A stretch of 64,000 bases of DNA from Polynucleobacter sp. AM-25C3 (GCF_018882335.1 NZ_JACVOS010000005.1:62001-126000), one strand, 5' to 3'; positions 17,105 to 26,930 are shown, counted from the stretch's first letter. Program-made: numbers and translations. Notes: generated from the letters alone by a model not told the origin.

Positions 17105-17948
17105 GCTAAAGCAGTTAGTAGAGCGCTTGGATGGTAGTTGGCGCCGCTACCCATTTAGCTATGCGCTGGGCCTCTCCATTTTGGCTCACCTCATCTTCCT
17201 ATCGTTCCGCTGGGGCATTGGGGAGATTGAGAGTCGTCGCTTAAATACGCCACTGAGCGTTGTTTTGGTTAATGCCAGTAATCAAGTGGCTCCCAAGCAG
17301 GCTAATAAATTGGCTCAGGCGGATTTGCATGGGGGTGGTAACACCCCCAATCAAGATGCAAGCGCGCTACATCGAGCAAGACTTGGAGCGGATGCTCGCC
17401 TCGAGGTTTTAGAAAAACAACAAAAGCAAATGCTGGCGAAACTCGAAGCAGACCGGGCGCTAGCAGGTGGTCGTAAAAGTGGTGATGAGAAAAAAGCCAC
17501 AACACAACTTAACTCCTTAGAAGCTGAGTTAGCGAAGCGTTTGCAAGTGAATGGGCGCGAGCCCCGTCGCAAAGTCTTAACTGGTGCAAGCACGAAAGCG
17601 GTTGTATTTGCGCAGTATTACGATGCTATGCGCCAAAAGATAGAGGCTTATGGAAGCGCATTTTTCCCACGAGCGAATGGTCGGCCTTTGTACGGCAGTT
17701 TGGTGATTGTCGTAAGTGTTGATGCCCAAGGGCGCATTGCTAATAATGCCCAGGGTAAAGATGGTTTAAGTATTGGACGAAGCTCCGGCAATCCTGAGTT
17801 GGATCGACAGGCTTTAGCTATCGTGCGTGCATCTGCCCCTTTCGGACCTTTTCCGCTGGAGATGCGCAATCAGATAGATATCTTAGATTGGATTTCAACA
17901 TTTGAGTTCACGCGAGATAGCGCTGATCGTTTGGAGCTACGTCCCTAG
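17088..17948 (+). CDS. TonB/TolA-like energy-transducer protein
   Basis: A membrane-anchored periplasmic protein of 286 residues: a short cytoplasmic N-terminus, one membrane segment (about residues 24-44), a charged coiled-coil-like region rich in Glu, Lys and Gln, and a C-terminal TonB-like domain (YGSLVIVVSVDAQGRI ... ELDRQALAIVRASAPFGPFP). Such proteins link the inner-membrane proton-motive force to outer-membrane receptors or stabilise the envelope. No exbB/exbD lies nearby, so its motor partner is unknown. The ATG at 17088 (or the GTG just before it) overlaps the upstream stop, implying translational coupling. Confidence 0.8.
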   Translation: MQVPPKLKQLVERLDGSWRRYPFSYALGLSILAHLIFLSFRWGIGEIESRRLNTPLSVVLVNASNQVAPKQANKLAQADLHGGGNTPNQDASALHRARLGADARLEVLEKQQKQMLAKLEADRALAGGRKSGDEKKATTQLNSLEAELAKRLQVNGREPRRKVLTGASTKAVVFAQYYDAMRQKIEAYGSAFFPRANGRPLYGSLVIVVSVDAQGRIANNAQGKDGLSIGRSSGNPELDRQALAIVRASAPFGPFPLEMRNQIDILDWISTFEFTRDSADRLELRP

Positions 17949-17999
17949 CACTCTCAATTAGGGCATTTATTCAGAAATTTCGCTTATCCTGTAACCAAT

Positions 18000-18908
18000 A
18001 TGAGCCAATCCACTTCCGCTGAGTTGCATACTGACCCCACCCAATTTCCTGGGGTGGATGTCTACGCAGTCGCTGGTAATCCGATCTCACATAGTAAGTC
18101 ACCCGCTATTCACGCAAGATTTGCTGAGCAGTCCAAACAGAAAATGCATTACGGACGTTTACAGCCTGAGATTGGTGAATTCAAAGCCGCAGCAACCTCT
18201 TTCTTTGCTGCTGGCGGCAAGGGTATGAATGTCACTGTCCCATTTAAATTAGATGCTCAGGCTATGGCAGATGCATTGACGCTACGGGCTCAACTCGCTG
18301 GTGCTGTAAATACTCTGCGCATGGAAGATGGAAAAATCTTTGGTGACAACACGGATGGCGCTGGCTTAGTCAGAGATCTATTGGCCCAAGGTATTCAAAT
18401 TCAAGGCTCCCGAATTTTATTGTTGGGGGCGGGTGGTGCTTCTCGCGGAGTGCTTGGCCCCCTTCTAGAGCAATCACCGCAAGAGCTGATCATCGCCAAT
18501 CGATCCAATGCTAAGGCCGATGAATTGGTTCAATTGTTTGGTGGCTTGGCCAAGTCGTTAAATGTTTCTTTGCGGGCAATGACTTTGAGTGCTCTAGAAG
18601 ATGCCGCTAAGGCAGGCATATTTTTTGATCTGGTGATTAATGCAACCGCGGCAGGTTTATCTAACGAGTCGCCCATTAGCGATACGGTAGCAAGTAATAT
18701 TTTTGTCCCGCAATCCTTTGCCTATGACATGGTCTACGGAAAGGTGACCACGTTCATGCAGCAAGCCTTGCATCGCGGGGCACGAGTGAGCGATGGTTTG
18801 GGTATGCTGGTAGAGCAGGCTGCAGATGCCTTCTTAATCTGGCGTGGCGCTAAGCTTGCTGATGCGATTGATTCTCGCGCTGTATTGGCGGAACTTCGTA
18901 CTTCCTAG
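18000..18908 (+). CDS. aroE: Shikimate dehydrogenase (NADP+)
   Basis: Reduces 3-dehydroshikimate to shikimate with NADPH. The substrate motif NPISHSKSP lies near the N-terminus, and the catalytic pair is Lys83 (NVTVPFK) and Asp119 (DNTDGAGL). The Rossmann loop [17 protein letters not shown] is followed by IANRS, which favours NADP. 302 residues, with a short N-terminal extension relative to the roughly 272-residue E. coli protein. It sits between the tonB-like gene and mtgA on the same strand, as in other Burkholderiales. Confidence 0.96.
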   Translation: MSQSTSAELHTDPTQFPGVDVYAVAGNPISHSKSPAIHARFAEQSKQKMHYGRLQPEIGEFKAAATSFFAAGGKGMNVTVPFKLDAQAMADALTLRAQLAGAVNTLRMEDGKIFGDNTDGAGLVRDLLAQGIQIQGSRILLLGAGGASRGVLGPLLEQSPQELIIANRSNAKADELVQLFGGLAKSLNVSLRAMTLSALEDAAKAGIFFDLVINATAAGLSNESPISDTVASNIFVPQSFAYDMVYGKVTTFMQQALHRGARVSDGLGMLVEQAADAFLIWRGAKLADAIDSRAVLAELRTS

Positions 18909-18925
18909 TTTCTAGCTAAGCTTCG

Positions 18926-19669
18926 ATGCGCTGGCTTTCTTACCTTTTGAAATGTTTGCTGGGTGGTTTTGTTGCCATGCAAATTTACCTTGTCATTCAG
19001 ATTGGGTTATGGGCAGCGCTTGATCCTAGCGGTACTGCATTTCAGAGGACTGAACGCTGGCGACTGTGTGGCCTGTCTTGGTCTTGCCCGGTGCAGTCAT
19101 CTTGGGTTCCTTACGACAAAATCTCTGCCAATCTCAAGCGTGCTGTGTTGGTCAGTGAAGACGATATTTTTTTCCAGCATATGGGTGTGCGTGTTGAGGA
19201 TATGAAAAAAGCTTGGACTAAAAACTCACAACTGAATCAACAAAGTGGCGGTAAATCTAAAACTGCTTTGCGTGGCGGCTCAACGATTACGCAGCAGTTA
19301 GCAAAAAACCTGTTTTTGTCTTCTGAGCAAAATTATTTTCGTAAAGCCCAGGAGTTAATCATTACGGGCTTGCTTGAGGTAATGCTATCTAAGCAACGTT
19401 TGTTTGAGATCTATCTGAACTCAGTTGAGTGGGGTGAGGGAATATTTGGTATCGGTGTTGCCGCTCAGCATTACTATGGCATTAGCCCTGCCTTACTCAA
19501 TCGAGAGCAATCTGCAGCATTAGCTTCTGCATTGCCCGCACCAAAGTGTTTCGACAAGGCGCAATACTGTCGCAAGGCTAATATTCACTTCCCCACGCGG
19601 CAAGAATTTATTTTAGAAAACATGGATCGGGTGGCTTTAGCACCCACCCCGAAACCAAAAGCCCGCTAA
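18926..19669 (+). CDS. mtgA: Monofunctional biosynthetic peptidoglycan glycosyltransferase
   Basis: A GT51 enzyme that polymerises lipid II glycan strands. The N-terminal membrane anchor (about residues 5-30) holds it on the periplasmic face. Catalytic Glu78 lies in LVSEDDIFFQH, and GGSTITQQLAKNLFLS and YLNSVEWGEGIFGIG are GT51 hallmarks. There is no transpeptidase domain, and 247 residues fits MtgA rather than a class A penicillin-binding protein. It follows aroE by 17 bp. Confidence 0.96.
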   Translation: MRWLSYLLKCLLGGFVAMQIYLVIQIGLWAALDPSGTAFQRTERWRLCGLSWSCPVQSSWVPYDKISANLKRAVLVSEDDIFFQHMGVRVEDMKKAWTKNSQLNQQSGGKSKTALRGGSTITQQLAKNLFLSSEQNYFRKAQELIITGLLEVMLSKQRLFEIYLNSVEWGEGIFGIGVAAQHYYGISPALLNREQSAALASALPAPKCFDKAQYCRKANIHFPTRQEFILENMDRVALAPTPKPKAR

Positions 19670-19671
19670 TT

Positions 19672-19700
19672 CTGTAGCCTCTTTTATTTACTGGCTACAG
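19672..19700. terminator. Possible bidirectional terminator between mtgA and pyrF
   Basis: CTGTAGCC (19672-19679) pairs with GGCTACAG (19693-19700) around a T-rich 13-nt loop, in the convergent gap between the two genes and overlapping the pyrF stop. There is no strong T-tract outside the stem, so support is moderate. Confidence 0.4.
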
Positions 19701-20529
19701 CTCTTAGGGCGTCTCTCGTGGTGATAGCCACCTGTCTAGCTGCCTCGGCAAAATCATTTCCTGAGCTGGCATACAAGATTGCTCTTGAGGAATTAATCAT
19801 CATGCCAGTCCCGGGCTTATTGGGAATCCTGCCAGCATTAACAGTGGCATCGATATCGCCACCTTGAGCGCCAATGCCTGGAATGAGTAAAGGCATTTCG
19901 CCCACAATCGCTCGTACCTTAGCAATTTCTTCGGGAAAGGTTGCTCCAACTACCAGGCTAATCTGTCCAGAGGTATTCCATTCTTGTGCGGCCAGCTTGG
20001 CGACACGCAGATAAAGCGGTTCGCCGTTGGGAGCCACATTCAAGAACTGAAGGTCAGAGCCTCCTGGGTTGGAGGTTCGACACAAAACAATCACACCTTT
20101 GCCAGCGTGCTTGAGGTAAGGCTCGATAGTGTCAAAGCCCATATAGGGGTTCACGGTTACTGCATCAGCTCCATAGCGCTCAAAAGCCTCTAGGGCGTAG
20201 TGGTCAGCAGTGCTACCAATGTCACCACGTTTCGAGTCTAGGATGACGGGAATATGAGGGTATTTATCTTTAAGGTAGCGAACCAGTTTTTCGAGTTGGG
20301 CTTCGGCCCTCTGGGATGCAAAATACGCGAATTGGGGTTTAAATGAGCAGACCGTATCCGCAGTGGCATCGGCGATTTCCCGGCAGAACTCATAAATTCC
20401 CTCAGGCTTATCTTGGAATGATGCAGGCAAGCGCTTAGGATCTGGATCAAAGCCCACGCACAACATGCTGCCTTGGGAAGCCCACGCAGACTGGAGTTGT
20501 TGGGTAAAGGTATTTGGGCTGGAGTTCAT
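19684..20529 (-). CDS. pyrF: Orotidine 5'-phosphate decarboxylase, type 2
   Basis: Decarboxylates OMP to UMP, the last step of de novo UMP synthesis. The segments [13 protein letters not shown] and [12 protein letters not shown], the latter with the catalytic Asp-Lys-Asp cluster, and the late phosphate-binding PGIGAQGG motif identify the longer type 2 family. The ATG at 20529 is preferred, giving 281 residues; an in-frame TTG at 20553 would add eight residues. It faces corA across a short divergent gap. pyrR and pyrB lie separately at 46.7-48.2 kb. Confidence 0.95.
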   Translation of the reverse strand: MNSSPNTFTQQLQSAWASQGSMLCVGFDPDPKRLPASFQDKPEGIYEFCREIADATADTVCSFKPQFAYFASQRAEAQLEKLVRYLKDKYPHIPVILDSKRGDIGSTADHYALEAFERYGADAVTVNPYMGFDTIEPYLKHAGKGVIVLCRTSNPGGSDLQFLNVAPNGEPLYLRVAKLAAQEWNTSGQISLVVGATFPEEIAKVRAIVGEMPLLIPGIGAQGGDIDATVNAGRIPNKPGTGMMINSSRAILYASSGNDFAEAARQVAITTRDALRAVASK

Positions 20530-20603
20530 TGGGATTAAGCTTATTTTAGTCAAACTGTCATGTTCGATAGGATAAACTAGCGACCATTCCTTAGGAGTTC
20601 ACC

Positions 20604-21575
20604 ATGATCAACTTGTTCGTCCTGCAAAATGGCCGCCTCTCCCAAGAGCAAGTGGAAGATCGCAATGAATTGTTGCAATACGCCAACCCTATCTGGATCG
20701 ACGTTGTTGACCCTGAAGAGGAAGAGCTCCTATGGATTAAAGAGGCTTTTGGCGTTCTTTTGCCTGAATTGGATGATTTGGGTGACTTAGAGGCTTCTGC
20801 GCGTTATTTCGAGGCTGATGACGGCCACCTCCACATTCGTACTGATTTCTTATTGGATGAGGAAGAAACTTCTCGCAACGTGCGAGTCGCTTTCGTGATG
20901 ACTAAGCAAGTTTTATTTTCCATTCATGATGAAGATTTGCCGGTATTCCGTTTAGTGCGTTTGCGTGCGCGTTTGCGCCCAGGTTCAGTGAGCAATGCAA
21001 AAGACGTATTGCTGGATCTGTACTCTACCGATGCTGAGTATTCTGCCGACGCCTTGGAAGAGGTTTATGAAAATCTGGAGCAAGCCGGTAAGCGCGTTCT
21101 ACAAGATGACATCACTGATAACGATGCCGAAGAAGTGCTCGAAACGATTGCTAAGGAAGAGGATACGAACGGACGTATTCGTCGCAATGTGATGGATACT
21201 CGGCGTGCATTGTCTTTTTTAATGCGTAGTAAATTATTGTCTGATGAGCAGCAAGAAGAAGCGCGTCAGATTTTGCGAGATATTGATTCACTAGAAAACC
21301 ATACCGCGTTCTTGTTCGATAAGATTAACTTCTTGATGGATGCGACAGTCGGTTTTATTAACTTGAACCAAAGTAAGATCATCAAGATCTTCTCGGTGGT
21401 ATCTGTCGCCTTAATGCCACCAACTTTGCTAGCCAGCGTATGGGGCATGAACTTCCGCTACATGCCAGAGCTAGAGCAAACTTGGGGTTATCCAGTTGCC
21501 ATTCTGTCGATGGTGATTTCTGCGATGATTCCTTTATGGTACTTCCGCCACAAAGGCTGGCTTAGCTCGCGCTAA
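20604..21575 (+). CDS. corA: CorA-family magnesium/cobalt transporter
   Basis: A divalent-cation channel of 323 residues. A large acidic cytoplasmic domain (about 1-255) precedes two C-terminal membrane helices. The family signature Gly281-Met282-Asn283 (WGMNF) ends the first helix and forms the selectivity entrance; the ensuing loop FRYMPELEQTWGY matches CorA. A TTAGGAGT ribosome site precedes the ATG. No Mg-sensing leader is visible in the short upstream gap. Confidence 0.95.
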   Translation: MINLFVLQNGRLSQEQVEDRNELLQYANPIWIDVVDPEEEELLWIKEAFGVLLPELDDLGDLEASARYFEADDGHLHIRTDFLLDEEETSRNVRVAFVMTKQVLFSIHDEDLPVFRLVRLRARLRPGSVSNAKDVLLDLYSTDAEYSADALEEVYENLEQAGKRVLQDDITDNDAEEVLETIAKEEDTNGRIRRNVMDTRRALSFLMRSKLLSDEQQEEARQILRDIDSLENHTAFLFDKINFLMDATVGFINLNQSKIIKIFSVVSVALMPPTLLASVWGMNFRYMPELEQTWGYPVAILSMVISAMIPLWYFRHKGWLSSR

Positions 21576-21597
21576 GTATCTTTACTTTTTAGGCTTC

Positions 21598-22113
21598 TTA
21601 GCTTTGCAGTAGCTCTAGAAGTTTGGATAGCGCGTAGTCACGCGCTTGTTCCCGCACTATTTGGCGATCACCGTTGAAATGTTTTGTCATTGTGACGGTA
21701 TTGATTACATCATTTCCAATGCTCTCTTTAATTGCCCAGCCAAAGCAGACGGTACCAACCGGTTTTTCAGGTGAACCACCTGTTGGTCCAGCGATGCCGG
21801 TAATGGAGATGGCGGCGTTGACATTGGCATTGCGTAGTGCACCCTCAGCCATGGCAATAGCTACCGGTTCACTCACAGCACCAAAGGACTCAAGCGTTTC
21901 CGCTGGAACATTTAAGCACTCCGATTTTGCGGCGTTGCTATAAGTGATATAGCCTCGCTCAAACCAATCGCTAGAGCCCGCTAAGTCCGTCAGAGTGGCG
22001 CAGACAAGACCACCAGTACAGGATTCGGCCAAGGCCATTTTCCAACCACGATTACTGAGAGCTAGTGCCACTGCCCTCGCAATTTCATGTTGGGGATCAA
22101 TATTATTTTTCAT
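21598..22113 (-). CDS. pncC: CinA-family nicotinamide-nucleotide amidohydrolase
   Basis: A 171-residue stand-alone CinA C-terminal domain that deamidates NMN to nicotinate mononucleotide in NAD recycling. Family motifs are AESCTGGLVCATLTDLAGSS, then YITYSNAAKSECL, GAVSEPVA and ITGIAGPTGGSPEKPVGTV. Its ATG overlaps the pgpA stop by 4 bp (ATGA), so it is probably translationally coupled in a thiL-pgpA-pncC operon. Confidence 0.95.
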   Translation of the reverse strand: MKNNIDPQHEIARAVALALSNRGWKMALAESCTGGLVCATLTDLAGSSDWFERGYITYSNAAKSECLNVPAETLESFGAVSEPVAIAMAEGALRNANVNAAISITGIAGPTGGSPEKPVGTVCFGWAIKESIGNDVINTVTMTKHFNGDRQIVREQARDYALSKLLELLQS

Positions 22114-22685
22114 GAGAAGTAACCCAATCCAATTTGCACTAGTGCGATTGTGAGAAGCGTAAAGAATGCGGCTGCTAGATCATCTGCAATGATTCCAAAA
22201 CCGCGCCACACAATTTGTGTCGGGCTAGATGGCGAAGAGTCATTACCACCTTCTACATGTTTGAAGTGGCGATCAATCATTCCGATGGGGCCAGGTTTTA
22301 AGGCATCAAAAAATCGGAATAGTGCAAATGCCAAAATCTGTATCCCAATATTGGCAGGCATGATGAAAACCAGAACTAGCCAGAACGCAACGACCTCATC
22401 CCAGACAATTCCGCCAAAATCCTTTTTCCCCAATTCTTCGCTGACCTGTCCGCAGATCCAGCAGCCCAGGAGAATTCCGCCACCAATGATCCACAGCCAT
22501 TCTTCGGTGGACAGAAAATATTCGCCCAATAAAAATGCAGCCCAAGCCCATAGTGTTCCTGCGGTGCCAGGGGCAAATGGCGCTAAGCCACTACCCAAGC
22601 CAAATGCGAGGGCGCGGCTAGGCTTCCTGAATACCCACTTAAAACTAGGAATCGGAGTGGAGGTGGGATTGGCTTGGGTATTCAT
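22110..22685 (-). CDS. pgpA: Phosphatidylglycerophosphatase A
   Basis: Dephosphorylates phosphatidylglycerol phosphate to phosphatidylglycerol in the inner membrane. The 191-residue protein begins its core with GLGSGLAPFAPGTAGTLWA, the PgpA signature, and has IVWDEVVAFW and FRFFDALKPGPIGMIDR, containing the conserved acidic residues. Several hydrophobic segments fit membrane insertion. It overlaps both neighbours by 4 bp; thiL-pgpA-pncC is a common order in proteobacteria. Confidence 0.96.
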   Translation of the reverse strand: MNTQANPTSTPIPSFKWVFRKPSRALAFGLGSGLAPFAPGTAGTLWAWAAFLLGEYFLSTEEWLWIIGGGILLGCWICGQVSEELGKKDFGGIVWDEVVAFWLVLVFIMPANIGIQILAFALFRFFDALKPGPIGMIDRHFKHVEGGNDSSPSSPTQIVWRGFGIIADDLAAAFFTLLTIALVQIGLGYFS

Positions 22686-23704
22686 ACGAAGTGATCAAAA
22701 GATTTAAGCAGTAAATCCGCTTCCTGAGTATTTAATTCTTTCCCATCGTTACCAACAATGTGTATCTCAGGTGCCGAGTGTTGCATGGATTTGATGCTAC
22801 CAATTTGAGTGAGCGAAAGATTCAGGTCTGCACTTATTTTGGCAATGACATCCCGTTTACTGCTTGAAGCGGTAAAACACAGTTCGTAATCATCTCCACC
22901 ACTAGCTGCGTATTGACTCTGAATATCTGCCGACAGTTTGCGTAGTGTGGCGGATTTCGGGAGTTGATCTAAAAAGACTTCTGCATCTTTATTCGATTGC
23001 TTCAGAATGTGCTTTAGGTCTCCCAGGAGGCCATCGGAGATATCTAAAGCAGAGTTAGCAATTTCTCTCAAGGCGATTCCCAGCTTGATCCTTGGGTTGG
23101 GTTGATGCATGCGGGCTTGAATGATCTCAAGATCCGTCTTTGGCAAATCAATTTCTTGCTGCAGTGCAGCAAGAGCAAGCCCGGCATCGCCAACTGTTCC
23201 GGAAACCCAAATGTCATCACCTTCCAACGCCCCTGATCTTCTAATGGCTTTATCTTTCGGAATGCTTCCAAAAGCAGTGATGCAAATATTGAGTGGACCA
23301 GCAGTGGTGTCGCCACCAATCAGCGGGCAAGCGTATTGATTGGCAATTGCAAATAAACCCTTACTAAAGGCCTCTAACCAGACTGGATTCGCTTCCGGCA
23401 ATGCTAGCGCCAGAGTAAAGCCTAGAGGCTTGGCGCCCATGGCGGCCAGGTCTGAGAGGTTGACAGCTAAGGCTTTCCAGCCCAACCACTCTGGATTGGC
23501 GTCCGCAAAAAAGTGCCGTCCGCAGACCAGCATATCGCTGGTGATCGCCATTTCTTCATGGGGCTCGGTTTTGAATAGGGCGCAGTCATCACCAATTCCA
23601 AGTCTCACCGATCCGGGATTCGCGGCAAGCATAAGCTCTGACTGCGTTTTAAAGAAACGCTGAATCAGGTCAAATTCACCAAGTGAGGAAGATTGCGATT
23701 GCAT
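22682..23704 (-). CDS. thiL: Thiamine-monophosphate kinase
   Basis: Phosphorylates thiamine monophosphate to thiamine diphosphate. The N-terminal GEFDLIQRFF is followed by LGIGDDCALF (metal/ATP site), ITSDMLVCGRHF, WKALAVNLSDLAAMGAKPLG and later ALDISDGLLGDL, all ThiL/PurM-superfamily signatures. The ATG at 23704 gives 340 residues; upstream in-frame codons would overlap the maeB promoter region and add unrelated sequence. It overlaps pgpA by 4 bp and is divergent from maeB, with about 70 bp between the starts. I see no TPP riboswitch. Confidence 0.95.
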   Translation of the reverse strand: MQSQSSSLGEFDLIQRFFKTQSELMLAANPGSVRLGIGDDCALFKTEPHEEMAITSDMLVCGRHFFADANPEWLGWKALAVNLSDLAAMGAKPLGFTLALALPEANPVWLEAFSKGLFAIANQYACPLIGGDTTAGPLNICITAFGSIPKDKAIRRSGALEGDDIWVSGTVGDAGLALAALQQEIDLPKTDLEIIQARMHQPNPRIKLGIALREIANSALDISDGLLGDLKHILKQSNKDAEVFLDQLPKSATLRKLSADIQSQYAASGGDDYELCFTASSSKRDVIAKISADLNLSLTQIGSIKSMQHSAPEIHIVGNDGKELNTQEADLLLKSFDHFV

Positions 23705-23776
23705 GCCCCATTTTATGGCTCTTGGGAGTCTGTCATCCGAGAGGGATAGAATTAGAAGCTTAAATACGTCTGATTG

Positions 23777-26116
23777 ATGAGTGAACTGATGAGCAAACCA
23801 AGCAATAGCAGCAAAGAACAACAGATAGCAGATTTAAGAGCGGCTGCTCTTCACTATCATGAGTTTCCGATCCCGGGAAAAATTGAGATTGCCCCGACAA
23901 AGCAACTGACTAACCAGCGAGACCTAGCTCTTGCCTATACACCTGGTGTAGCTGCTCCCTGCGAAGAGATCGTTAAAGATCCTGCAAACGCCTTCAAGTA
24001 CACAGCACGTGGAAATTTGGTTGGGGTGATTACCAACGGTACTGCAGTTTTGGGTTTAGGAAATATCGGACCATTGGCTAGTAAGCCAGTAATGGAAGGT
24101 AAAGCAGTCCTCTTTAAGAAATTCGCTGGTATCGACGTATTTGACATTGAAGTCAATGAAAATGATCCAGACAAATTAGTTGAAATCATTGCGGCGCTTG
24201 AGCCAACTTTTGGTGGTATTAATTTAGAAGATATCAAAGCGCCAGATTGTTTTGTAGTCGAGCGTAAGTTACAGGCTCGCATGAAGATCCCCGTCTTTCA
24301 TGATGATCAACACGGAACTGCGATTGTGGTTGCCGCTGCGATCTTGAACGGCTTAAAAGTGGTTGGTAAAGATGTGGGTAATGTGAAGTTAGTTACCTCG
24401 GGTGCTGGCGCAGCTGCCTTAGCTTGTTTAGATTTATTGGTTGACCTTGGAATTCCCCGTAAAAATATTTGGGTGACCGACTTAGCTGGCGTTGCCTATA
24501 AAGGCCGTAAAGAATTGATGGATCCTGAGAAGGAACCGTTCTGCCAAGAGACAGAATTGCGTACGCTCGATCAAGCTATTGAAGGTGCTGATATTTTCTT
24601 AGGCCTGTCTGCTGGCGGTGTTCTGAAGCAGGATATGGTCAAGAAGATGGCGCCTAATCCATTGGTCTATGCCTTGGCAAATCCAACCCCAGAGATTCTT
24701 CCTGAAGAAGTTAAAGAAGTTCGTCCTGATGCCGTGATGGCTACCGGCCGTACTGATTATCCAAATCAAGTGAATAACGTATTGTGTTTCCCATTTATCT
24801 TCCGCGGTGCGCTCGACGTTGGTGCCACCACCATCACGCGCGGCATGGAAGTCGCAGCAGTAAAGGCTGTAGCGGAGTTAGCGCAAGCCGAGCAAAGCGA
24901 GATAGTTACCTCTGTTTATGGCATTGAGAATCTCTCCTTTGGTCCAGAGTATTTGATTCCAAAACCATTTGATCCACGTTTGATTACGGTAATTGCACCT
25001 GCTGTTGCTAAAGCAGCAATGGATGATGGCGTTGCTCAACGTCCGATTAAAGACTTTGATGCTTATCGCAATCAACTCCAACAATTTGTGTACCACTCTG
25101 GTACTTTGATGAAACCACTGTTTAGTATTGCTAAACGTGTCCCTGCTGCACAAAAACGGATCGTATTTGCCGAAGGTGAAGATGAGCGCGTATTGCGTGC
25201 GGTTCAAATCATTATCGATGAGCATTTGGCTACCCCAATCCTAATCGGTCGCCCTGCAGTGATTGAGCATCGCATTGGTAAGTTTGGTTTGCGCATTAAA
25301 GCTGGTGATGATTTTGAGATTGTGAATCCAGAAAATGATTCTCGCTTCCGCGATTTCTGGCAAACCTATTTATCGTTGACGGAGCGCAAGGGTGTTACCG
25401 AATCATTTGCCAAGCTAGAAATGCGTCGTCGCAACAGCTTGATTGGTTCCATCATGATCAGCAAAGGAATGGCTGACGGCATGATTTGCGGAACAGTTGG
25501 AAATTCTGCAACCCATTTGAAGTACGTTGATGAGGTAGTAGGTCACGAACCTGGCGCTAATGTTTATGGCGCGATGTCTGGGTTGATTTTGCCTGGTCGC
25601 CAAGTCTTTCTGGTAGATACCCATGTGAATATTGATCCTACTGCTGAGCAGTTGGCTGAATTAACACTCATGGCTGCAAGCGAAATGCGTAAGTTAGGTC
25701 TTGTACCGAAAGTGGCATTACTTTCACATTCCAACTTTGGCTCAAGTAATGCGCCATCCGCAATCAAAATGCGTGAAGTACTCGCTTTGATTCAGAAAGC
25801 AGATCCAGCACTTGAGGTGGACGGTGAAATGCATGGTGATAGCGCTTTAGATGAAACCATTCGTGCTAGCGCAGTGACTTCATCCCCTTTAAAAGGCGAT
25901 GCCAACTTGCTAGTGCTGCCTAATATTGATGCTGCGAACATTTCTTACAACTTATTAAAGACCGCCGCCGGTAATGGTATTGCAATTGGGCCATTGCTCT
26001 TGGGTGCTGCTAAGCCGATTCATATTCTGACGCCATCAGCTACTGTGCGTCGTATTGTGAATGTGACTGCTTTGGCAGTAGTTGAGGCGGCTAGTAATGC
26101 CAGAGGTGTTGCTTAA
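23777..26116 (+). CDS. maeB: NADP-dependent malic enzyme with C-terminal phosphotransacetylase-like domain
   Basis: Oxidatively decarboxylates malate to pyruvate, supplying NADPH. The malic-enzyme N domain (about 1-165) has [16 protein letters not shown] and the NAD-binding part has [18 protein letters not shown]. From about residue 440 a phosphotransacetylase-like domain follows ([16 protein letters not shown]...). This fusion is normal for MaeB, where the second domain is regulatory (acetyl-CoA sensing). About 779 residues is usual. The start could be the ATG at 23777 or at 23789. Confidence 0.96.
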   Translation: MSELMSKPSNSSKEQQIADLRAAALHYHEFPIPGKIEIAPTKQLTNQRDLALAYTPGVAAPCEEIVKDPANAFKYTARGNLVGVITNGTAVLGLGNIGPLASKPVMEGKAVLFKKFAGIDVFDIEVNENDPDKLVEIIAALEPTFGGINLEDIKAPDCFVVERKLQARMKIPVFHDDQHGTAIVVAAAILNGLKVVGKDVGNVKLVTSGAGAAALACLDLLVDLGIPRKNIWVTDLAGVAYKGRKELMDPEKEPFCQETELRTLDQAIEGADIFLGLSAGGVLKQDMVKKMAPNPLVYALANPTPEILPEEVKEVRPDAVMATGRTDYPNQVNNVLCFPFIFRGALDVGATTITRGMEVAAVKAVAELAQAEQSEIVTSVYGIENLSFGPEYLIPKPFDPRLITVIAPAVAKAAMDDGVAQRPIKDFDAYRNQLQQFVYHSGTLMKPLFSIAKRVPAAQKRIVFAEGEDERVLRAVQIIIDEHLATPILIGRPAVIEHRIGKFGLRIKAGDDFEIVNPENDSRFRDFWQTYLSLTERKGVTESFAKLEMRRRNSLIGSIMISKGMADGMICGTVGNSATHLKYVDEVVGHEPGANVYGAMSGLILPGRQVFLVDTHVNIDPTAEQLAELTLMAASEMRKLGLVPKVALLSHSNFGSSNAPSAIKMREVLALIQKADPALEVDGEMHGDSALDETIRASAVTSSPLKGDANLLVLPNIDAANISYNLLKTAAGNGIAIGPLLLGAAKPIHILTPSATVRRIVNVTALAVVEAASNARGVA

Positions 26117-26133
26117 GGCTTGATTGAAGGATC

Positions 26134-26169
26134 TTATTTATGTTAGTTAGCGATAACTAACATAAATAA
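26134..26169 (+). terminator. Perfect 16-bp hairpin with GCGA tetraloop after maeB
   Basis: TTATTTATGTTAGTTA (26134-26149) pairs perfectly with TAACTAACATAAATAA (26154-26169) around GCGA, a GNRA-type tetraloop. It starts 18 bp after the maeB stop and is followed by AT-rich sequence, so it likely ends or stabilises the maeB transcript. A second hairpin, 9-bp arms 26173-26181 and 26189-26197, follows immediately. Confidence 0.6.
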
Positions 26170-26254
26170 TTATTATATAAATCAATGGTTTATATAAAAT
26201 GCACTGTAATTGGGCTTGATTTGATGGCGTGTTAAGGGTAACCTAGCACCCATC

Positions 26255-26875
26255 ATGAATAATCGCTCTGAAAACGGCACTACAGTAGGCTTCGACGAAC
26301 ATAGTCGGGCTGAAAGTTGGGATAGTAACGATCGACTTGAAACTGAGTCATCCGCTGCCAACATCTACGCCGAGGGCGGTTTATCTCGTTTACAAACCTA
26401 TGCAGCAAATCAAGTTTCGGGGAAAAAAGTGACAGCTTCTTGGCGTGCCGCTTTGGCCGTTCGCGATGCCGGACCGCCGGCAATGTTGCGCAGTGTGCGC
26501 CCTAACATCGTGCAATCTATCCGTGCTTTCCGCACTCCTGACTTACAGGAAGCGGCTACTGAGCTTGGCCAGCATTTCATTTACGCTAATTGTGCGAATG
26601 CAATGACTAAAGGCGAAGTTCTGGAAGTCATTGCGATTGCCTACACATTTACTAAGCAACAGGCGAAGAATTTCGATCCTTTGTTAGATGCTCTAACGAC
26701 TACTGTCGATAAGTCTGGCCCACAGCCAGGTTTCGTAGTCGTGCTCGAAGGTTTGCCTTGCACTCAGAAGTTTGACAAAGAAGCTCGCGAGACCCTTTTG
26801 GATGTGTTTCGTGATGCTGTGGACTTCTGGTCTGAGCGTCGCACTCCTTACCGAGTGTTCTACTCTTTTGCCTAA
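26255..26875 (+). CDS. Barstar-family protein (putative RNase inhibitor, orphan)
   Basis: The C-terminal ~100 residues resemble the barstar fold: an early helix (TKGEVLEVIAIAYTF), a hydrophobic strand (PGFVVVLEGLP), a helix with DVFRDAVDFWSER and a closing strand YRVFYSF. Barstar inhibits the RNase barnase by blocking its active site. The N-terminal ~100 residues are polar and unassigned. No barnase-like gene is adjacent; a barstar-type gene between maeB and rsmE is, as I recall it, a conserved arrangement in Burkholderiaceae, so it may have a chromosomal role rather than act as an antitoxin. The assignment is by pattern only. Confidence 0.65.
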   Translation: MNNRSENGTTVGFDEHSRAESWDSNDRLETESSAANIYAEGGLSRLQTYAANQVSGKKVTASWRAALAVRDAGPPAMLRSVRPNIVQSIRAFRTPDLQEAATELGQHFIYANCANAMTKGEVLEVIAIAYTFTKQQAKNFDPLLDALTTTVDKSGPQPGFVVVLEGLPCTQKFDKEARETLLDVFRDAVDFWSERRTPYRVFYSFA

Positions 26876-26900
26876 TTAACTGGGTAAGTAGTAAAACAGC

Positions 26901-26930
26901 AAAAAATCGCCTCTATTCGAGGCGATTTTG
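26901..26930. terminator. Bidirectional terminator between barstar-family gene and rsmE
   Basis: AAATCGCCTC (26904-26913) pairs with GAGGCGATTT (26919-26928) around TATTC, with a T-run on the + strand side and six Ts on the minus strand. It lies in the convergent gap and overlaps the rsmE stop codon. Confidence 0.85.

Noticed and set aside
21571..21605. Terminator between corA and pncC
   Set aside because: GCTAAG and CTTAGC can pair, but across a loop of about 20 nt and with no T-run, so termination is unsupported.
22150..22707. A 185-codon + strand frame opposite pgpA
   Set aside because: It is antisense to a clear pgpA gene with full family motifs and matches nothing known.
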